Below are positions 58,047 to 64,000 of a DNA stretch of 64,000 bases, in pieces. A model generated the notes under the pieces. That model had not been told where the DNA came from. It did no database searches and saw nothing but the letters and a program-made list of their open reading frames with translations. The DNA is taken from NCBI GenBank assembly GCA_011799875.1, contig CM022302.1, positions 53,426,456 to 53,490,455 of the forward strand, given 5' to 3'. Positions within the stretch are counted from its first letter, which is position 1. Every line of letters begins with the position of its first letter. The DNA comes from Thinopyrum elongatum (Eukaryota; Streptophyta; Magnoliopsida; Poales; Poaceae). The position numbers and the translations under genes are program-made.

Positions 58047-60269
58047 CTACCGGGCTGAGATCTCATCAACTGGTAGCTCTCCGCTTACCAGAAAGTTGAG
58101 GATGGGCTGCGCCCATAATGGTGCTTTGACTTCATCCACTGTCATTACGGTTACTGAAACTAGGGCAGTTGGGTCTGGAGGTGGTGGGGCGGGGTCGGCC
58201 GCGTCTTGCTGCGTTGTTGAAGTCCCCAGGATGGCCGCTGCAGCCCCCGGGCAGGGCTGTAGAGTCCCTGGGCCGGGTGCGACTGCCGCAGTCCCCGACA
58301 CGCTTGCCGAAGTCCCCAGGCCGGCTACTGCAGCCCCCGGGCCGGGTCCGACTGCTTCAGGAGTAGTCGGCTCAAAGATGGATTCTGATTTCGGGGAAGG
58401 CTTGATGGACGGCTTGCGGAGGCACTGAAGGGACACGCCGGCTGGTATGGCATGCCTGCTGGAGCCGATGCGTACCAGGGCGTCTGCTTGCTCGTTGTCG
58501 GCCCGTGGCACGTGAAAGAATTCGCACCCATCAAAATATCCGTTGATCTGCTGGACGAGGAAGCGGTAGCTCGCCATATTTGCATCCTTGGCATCTCAGT
58601 CGCCGGACAACTGTTGGACCACCAAGTCCGAATCGCCATAGCACAGAATCCGGCGGATGCCAATCTCCTTGGGCAGCCGGAGTCCGTGTACTAGCGCCTC
58701 GTACTCGGCCACGTTGTTGGAGGCGGCAAAGTGGATTTGCAGCGTGTATCTGAGCTTGTCACCTTTGGGAGAGGTGAGGACGACGCCGGCTCCCAAACCG
58801 GTGCGCATCTTCGAGCCATCAAAGTGCATCCGCCAATGAGTGGAGTCTGGAGCTGGCGGCAGGTACTGGGTCTCGGCCCAGTCGACGAGGAAGATGGCCA
58901 GTGCTTGGGACTTGATGGTGGCGCGAGGCTGGTAGAAGATGGTGTAAGGGGCCAGCTCGATGGCCCACTTAGCCACTCGGCCCGATGCGTCTCTGCTGCC
59001 TATGATCTCCGCAAGCGGGGCGGTGCAGACGACCGTGATGGGATGCTCTTGAAAGTATGGCTTGAGCTTCTTTGCGGCAAACTGCACGCCATAGCACAAC
59101 TTTGGGTAGTGGGGGTAGTTCTGCTTGGAAGCTGACAGCACCTCACTCAAGTAGTAGACGGGCCTCTGGACCGGCAGCGCCTTGCCGTCCTCTTGGCGCT
59201 CTACCACCATAACTGTACTGACCACCCGGCTGGTGGCGGCAATGTAGAGAAGCTTAGGCTCCTTGGCAGCCGGGGCATCCACGACGGGCGGCGTGGTCAA
59301 CATCTTCTTGAGCTAGAGGAACGCCTCGTCCGTCTTGTCGTTCCACTCGAAATGAGTGGTCTTCTTCATCAGCTGGTACAGGGGAAGAGCCTTCTCGCCC
59401 AGCCGACTGATGAAGCGGCTGATGGATGCCATGTAGCCGGTGAACTTCTGAACGTCTCGCAATCGGGTGGGCCTCTCCATCCTCTCGATGGCCTTGATCT
59501 TGACAGGGTTGCACTCTATGCGGCGCTCTAAGACAAGGAAACCGAGGAGCTGGCCGGCTGGCACTCCAAAGACACACTTCTCTGGGTTGAGCTTGATTTG
59601 AAAACGGCGCAGATTATCAAAAGTTTCCTTGAGATCTTCCAGGAGGGTACCGTGCTTCTCCGTCTTCACCACAATATCGTCTACATAGACGTGGGCATAT
59701 CTGCCGAGTTGCTTGAGGAGGCACTTCTGCATGCAACGCTGGAATGTGGCACCGGCATTTCTCAAGCTGAATGTCATGGTCAGGTAGCAGAAGGCTCCGA
59801 ATGGTGTGATGAAGGTGGTCTTCAGGCGGTCGGCCGGGCTTAACTTAATCTGGTGGTACCCCGAATAGGCATCCAAGAAACTCAACAGCTCGCATCTGGC
59901 TATGGAGTCTATCATTTGGTCAATCTAAGGCAAGGCGAACGGATCCTTCGGGCAAGCTTTGTAGAGGCTGGTGTAGTCAATACACATGCGCCATTTGTTG
60001 TTCTTCTTTAGTACAAGGACTGGGTTGGCTAGCCACTCTGGGAAGAATACTTCCATAATGAAGCCGGCTACTAGAAGCCGGGCTATCTCTTCACCAACAA
60101 TTCCTCTCTTCTCCTCCAACAGGTGGCGGAGGGGTTGTCTGACTGGTTTTGCATCTGCTCTGACATGCAGCTTGTGCTCGGCGAAATCCGTCGGAACACC
60201 CGGCATGTCCTTTGGAGACCACGCAAAGATGTCCCGATTCTCACGGAGGAAATCGACGAGCTCGCTTTC
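58047..60269 (-). pseudogene. Element F reverse transcriptase and dual RNase H
   Basis: RT motifs: ANPVLVLKKNNKWRMCID, LSFLDAYSGYHQI, LTMTFSLRNAGATFQRC and the catalytic VYVDDIVV. A Gypsy RNase H remnant (LLYIAATSRVVSTVMVVER) is followed by the second RNase H (RMHFDGS, NVAEYEALVHGL, CYGDSDLVVQQ, NEQADALVRI). A Pro/Ala/Gly-rich linker with a 90-bp repeat separates it from integrase. In-frame stops lie at 59925 (TAG), 59313 (TAG), 58596 (TGA, from Trp) and 58047 (TAG). No frameshift is visible. The RT palm residues are kept. Ancestral role: copying element RNA to DNA. Confidence 0.92.
58219..58360 (-). repeat. In-frame 90-bp repeat in the pol linker of element F
   Basis: GAAGTCCCCAGG begins at 58219 and again at 58309, each followed by GCAGCCCCCGGGC-like sequence. 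The 90-bp period equals 30 codons, so the frame is kept and the linker is a Pro/Ala/Gly repeat. Confidence 0.6.
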
Positions 60270-61130
60270 CTATTTGCTTTCAAGGTGAGCTCCTATGACA
60301 GCGAACTTCTCCGGGTGCTCTGGGTCCAAGGGTATCTTCTTGGTTTCTTTGGCCGGCTGGAAAGAGCCCTGAGCTTCTGACTCCTTGGGATCTGGCGATT
60401 GGTCTGGCTGCTTGCCGGCCATGGCCACAACCCGGTCAAGGAGCCGCTTCTTGGCAGCAATCACAAGGGACTCGGCCAGCCGACTGCTGGCTGCAACACA
60501 CACGGCAGACTTCTAGTAGTCGCCGGCTATGGTGATAATGCCCTTGGTGCCCGGCATCTTCATCTTGAGGTAGGCGTAGTGGGGGACCGCCATGAACTTG
60601 GCCAGAGCAGGGCGGCCAAGCAACGCGTGGTAGGGCCTCTCAAGGTCAACCACCTCGAACCAGATTGGCTCTCGGCGGAAGTGACTCTTGTTTCCAAAGA
60701 GGACATCTATCTTGATCTTGCTGATTGGTGAGCAGGATAGGCCAGGCACAATGCCATGGAAGACAGTCCGGCTGGGCTGGAGCTGTTTCTCTTTGATGCA
60801 CAACTTCTCCATGGTGTCGCGGTAGAGGATGTTGATGCTGCTACCGCCGTCTATCAAAATTCGGGAGAAACGAGCAGCTCCCCTCTCTGTTGCGAAGGTG
60901 GCATCCAACACCAGGCCATAGGAACCCGGAGAAGGCATCACCTCCGGGTGGTCAGCTCGGCTCCAACTGATCGGCTTCTCTGACCAGTGCATGAACTCTG
61001 GGGCTTCAGAGGTGACAATATTCACTTCTCGGCGCTGTTGATGCCGGCTGTGCCTGTTGTTAGTCACCCTGGTGAAGACGACGTAAGCTCCATGCGCTTC
61101 AGGAAACTCGTCTTGGATCGCGCCGACTGG
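60270..61130 (-). pseudogene. Element F protease region
   Basis: The active site ILIDGGSSINILY (Tat-type DGGSS) and the flap-side LLGRPALAKFM are present, followed by LKMKMPGTKGIITI. A TAG at 60513-60515 separates the protease end from a Lys/Glu-rich linker (PAKETKKIPLDPE). A TAG at 60270-60272 marks the RT boundary, at the same place as in element C. The frame is shared with Gag and RT. It would process the polyprotein. Confidence 0.88.
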
Positions 61131-63285
61131 TCAGACCGCCGGCTGCTGGGGAGGCGGAGGCGGCGGGCCAGCAGGCGGCGGAGGCAGTCCTTCGCCTCTG
61201 GCGATGCGGGTGAGCAAGTGGCACTTCCGGGTGGTGTGGTTGGATGGCTTCGCGCCGCTGTGGAACTTGCAGGGAGCGTTGAGGGTTTGCTTAAACGAGA
61301 AGGCGGGCAACCAGGCAGGCTTGCCGCCCTTCTGGCGTTTGGGGCCGGGTTGCTCTTCTGGCTGCTGGTCTTCGACTGTCGCCACCTGCCGGCTGGTGGT
61401 AGCCGGCTGCGGGGCCTTGCGCTTATTGTCGTTTGACTATTGGCGCCGACTGGAATCACCAGCCGGTGTCTGAGGAGCCGGAGGGAGAATCTTTCCTGAT
61501 GCATCCACCCGGAGTTCTGACTTCATGGAAGAGTCGGCAGTGGCGTACTTGTCCGCTATGATCAACAGCTCGTCGAGCGTGGCCGGCTCGTCGCAGAGGA
61601 GCCGGTGCTTGAGTAGGGTGCCCTCCCGGCATCCGGCAGTGAAGTATTCAATGGCTTGCACCTCATGAACCCCTTTGCAGGAGTTGCGCAACTCGGCCCA
61701 CCGCGTTAAGTATTCGCGGGTGGACTCGATCGGGCCTTGGATGCACAGGGAGAGCTGGCGAGGCTTGGGCGGCCGCTTGTAGGTGCTGGTGAAGTTGCGG
61801 ATGAAAACTTCGGTGAAGTCTAGCCAGCTGTTGACGCTGTAGGGCTTGAGGCTGTTCAGCCATGTCTGGGCCGTGCCCTGGAGCATGAGCTGAACATACT
61901 TCACGGCGACACGCTTGTTGCCATTCGCTATGTTGACGGCAGTGGACTAGTCGACCAGCCAATCTTCCGGCTTCACAGAGCCGTTGTACTTAGGAGTGTC
62001 CCGAGGGAGCGACAACCCTTTGGGGAAGGGCTCATCGCGAATGCTGGGGCCGAAACAAGGCGGGCCGATTGCATCTTCTTCTTCCAACGCCAGGGACCAA
62101 GCCAAGCGGTCGATCCGGTTGCAGGCGTCGTTCTCTCCGACTCCTTCGCGCGGGCCCAGCCGGCGCCCGAGAGTCGGATGCTCAACAGGCAGCGGAGAGG
62201 CGCGCCTCTCCCTGTGCGGGGGAGGGGGCTGACGATCGTCCCGCCGCTCCATTGCTCGTGGGTGGCCGTCTTGGTCGCGCTCAATGGAGATGCGGGTGCG
62301 GCTGTGGCTGGCAACCGGCTCTGGGTCTCCTCGGTCACGGGCGCCGGCTGTCGGCGTCCGGGAGGTCCCGCCATGCTCCCGGCGAGGGGGAAGGTTCCCA
62401 GCCTGTAGGCCGGGTTCCACCATGCGGCAGCCGGCTTCTTGCTGCGCGGCGGCCGCGTCGATGAGCTGCTGGACGTGCTCTGTCATGCAGCGACGTTCGT
62501 CGCCCTCCAGGCGGTCCAGCTCGTCTGCCGCTGGCTGGGCGGCGCGCAAGTTCTCCATGGGTGTGGCGTAGACCAGGCGGTCGGCCCCCAACATGCTGGC
62601 GATGGCGGCGCCGCGCTGCCGGACCATGCCCACGCGGCTGGGCTCGTCAGCAGCCGGTGTGCCGCAAACGGCGCGGTCGATCTCGCGGTGGTAAGCCTCG
62701 GTGAGGCGTCTCATGGCCGCCAACTTGTTGGCGCTGTCAAGAAGTGCGATACGGCATGCCTCCAGCGTTTCACTGCTCGCACCGAGCGCTACGGGAGCGG
62801 ACAGGTCCCGCATTGCCGCCTGCAACGGGTCCCGGCCGGCCTGGTCGGAGGTTCCGTCGTGGCTGATGACCAGCACCTCAGTGACGGTGCTAGTGCCGAT
62901 GCTGCTGTCTGTAGCGGGAAGTGGATCGTCGAAGATCACAACGTCACCGGGGAAGGCATCAGGAAGCGCGACGTTGGCTTCGACGACCATGTCGACGAGC
63001 GGGTCGATGGAGCCAACGCACTCCGGGTCGGAGACCGGCTCGGCGGCGATGTGAAGCTTGCCGAGGAGATCGACGAGGCAACTCTCGGAGCTAGCTGCGC
63101 CAGCGTCGAGTGCGGGCTCGTCGAAGAGGCGGATCCCGCCAACGAGATCAGCGAGGTTGCTTGCGGCACAAACAACTTCCACGCCGCGCAGCGTGTCGGC
63201 GCAAACGGCGTCGGGCGTGCCGGGCTGGCTGCGATTGCCAGGGAGGAAGAGGGTTCCCGTCCAGAACGTGTTTTCGGACGACGGT
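61131..63285 (-). pseudogene. Element F Gag with long N-terminal extension
   Basis: The frame is open from inside the LTR (63497) through the primer-binding site, the leader and Gag to 61947. The true start is uncertain; internal Met codons such as MVVEANVALPDAF or MRDLSAPVAL are possible. Middle: an Arg-rich stretch (MERRDDRQPPPPHRERR). The capsid core follows the TAG at 61947-61949 (MLQGTAQTWLNSLKPYSV, FIRNFTSTYKRPPKP, YFTAGCREGTLLKHRL). Another TAG at 61437-61439 precedes a Cys/His region (CKFHSGAKPSNHTTRKC) and a proline run, and a TGA (61131-61133) ends it. Gag forms the particle that packages element RNA. Confidence 0.82.
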
Positions 63286-63312
63286 GCACCTAGCCCCACG
63301 GTGGGCGCCAAA
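63286..63312 (-). other. Primer-binding site of element F
   Basis: On the minus strand TTTGGCGCCCACCGTGGGGC, then TAGGTGC, directly follows the LTR end. Nearly the same as in C. tRNA not assigned. Confidence 0.65.
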
Positions 63313-64000
63313 TGTCGGGGATATCGTGCGACATATGCCAGGGGAAGGCTTATCATGGATGAGGACAAAAGGACGTCGCCGGGCTCTAGAAGCGGGAGTG
63401 AGCGAGACTGCGTACGCTTGCGAATCTTACCCAGGTTCGGGGCTCTCCTAGGAGATAACACCCCTAGTCCAGCTCTGCGGGGTCTCCGCATGATCACTAT
63501 TTCAACAGGTGGCTACAAGCTTGCTCCTTGAGCTTCCTGGCTGGAGGAGGAAGAAGGGCAAGGCTAGCCCTACTCCACTCTCTCTGTTTGTGTGTGTGTT
63601 GCTGTGAGTGCTCGACGAGGCCTCTGCCAAGGAGCCAACTGCCAACCCCCTTGCATGGGGTGACCTGGGGGGTTTATATAGGCCTACCCCCCAGGGATAC
63701 AATGGTAATCCGGCCGGGCGTAGGACCCGGCCGTCAGTGTCTCTGGTCGCCGGCTTCTCCGCTGACTGCAGGGGCCCGCCGCCTGGTGGGTCCCCCCGGC
63801 GGTATCGTCCTCGGCCGACAAGCTGGGCCCGCCGCTTGCGGGTCCTGTCGGCTGTGTAGCACTGTAGCCGTGCCACTGATGATGCATGCTTGGTCGGGGA
63901 GAGCGTGGATATAGTCCCGCCGCCTGGCGGGGACTCACTGTAGCCATACCCTGTCGTATCTGGTTAATGGCGCATGGACTTCGAGGGAGGAGGAGGGCCG
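63313..64000 (-). repeat. 5' LTR of element F, cut by the window end
   Basis: It matches the first 660 bp or so of the 3' LTR. A 30-bp insertion (about 63788-63818) is absent from the other copy. The TATA box is at 63673-63682. Confidence 0.92.
63673..63682 (-). promoter_or_regulatory. LTR TATA box of element F
   Basis: CCTATATAAA on the minus strand in the 5' LTR, upstream of gag-pol; conserved in the 3' LTR near 50866-50874. Confidence 0.6.

Larger units (their letters stand above)
50506..64000 (-). mobile_element. Element F: Tat-type Gypsy retrotransposon with antisense gene (right end outside window)
   Basis: The 3' LTR is 50506-51691 and the 5' LTR starts at 63313 and leaves the window. 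Over about 650 comparable bases there are about 24 substitutions (3.7%) and a 30-bp indel. On the minus strand it carries gag, protease, RT, two RNase H regions and integrase in one frame. A plus-strand multi-exon antisense gene (52359-56125) lies between integrase and the 3' LTR. Base composition is much more GC-rich than in C. Confidence 0.92.

Noticed and set aside
62439..63293. 284-aa plus-strand ORF
   Set aside because: Shadow of F Gag in GC-rich DNA.
1..64000. Host protein-coding gene, CRISPR array or bacterial-type operon
   Set aside because: All substantial ORFs are explained by transposons; no spacer-repeat array; the organism is a plant.

Overview
The window is intergenic DNA from a large grass genome, most likely Triticeae (wheat, barley or Aegilops). 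Nearly every base belongs to a transposable element: Gypsy LTR retrotransposons of three lineages (Athila-type, chromovirus, Tat-type with an antisense gene) and two CACTA DNA transposons. Their sequence style (TGATACGTC-type LTRs, TTTGGTCCCGGTT subterminal repeats, a 4.3 kb chromovirus LTR) is typical of Triticeae. I recognise no host gene. Family names are given from memory and are tentative; lineage calls rest on visible motifs.

Layout. 1-1191 is the end of a Caspar-like CACTA element, which cut off the 5' LTR of an Athila-type element A (1192-40377, plus strand). Element A's gag is split by chromovirus B (2670-30221, minus strand, duplication AAATT). The gag of B is split in turn by Tat-type element C (10718-24055, minus strand, duplication GCATC). 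Further along A lie a 5'-truncated, pol-less Tat element G (about 30686-36347, Fatima-like, plus strand) and an LTR remnant (36348-36661). A then resumes with a small ORF, a long untranslated tail, a polypurine tract and its 3' LTR (38851-40377).

Right of A come a degenerate repeat fragment (40378-41314), a reverse-oriented Athila-type LTR (41315-42881), a left-truncated CACTA element D with a TNP2-type transposase (42896-47623), and the 3' half of another Athila-type element E (47624-50472). A 33-bp stub of a chromovirus LTR follows. Then comes a second Tat-type element F (50506 to beyond 64000, minus strand).

How the parts work together. C, F and G each carry gag-pol on one strand (in G only a protease fragment is left) and, between pol and the 3' LTR, an oppositely oriented multi-exon gene. 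In all three this gene has its own TATA box. The autonomous-type elements are broken by in-frame stops, a few frameshifts and lost catalytic residues. LTR divergence counted by eye (A about 4.5%, B about 4.4% in a 360-bp sample, C about 3.5%, F about 3.7%) agrees with the nesting order and points to insertions in the last one to two million years, if a grass intergenic rate near 1.3e-8 per site per year applies.

The most interesting signals are the three antisense genes with their own promoters, a Pol III A-box/B-box tRNA-like segment inside both LTRs of B, an identical UAG context at the protease-RT boundary of C and F, a gag-pol frame in F with eleven stops but no net frameshift, and polypurine-tract copies repeated inside the Athila-type elements.
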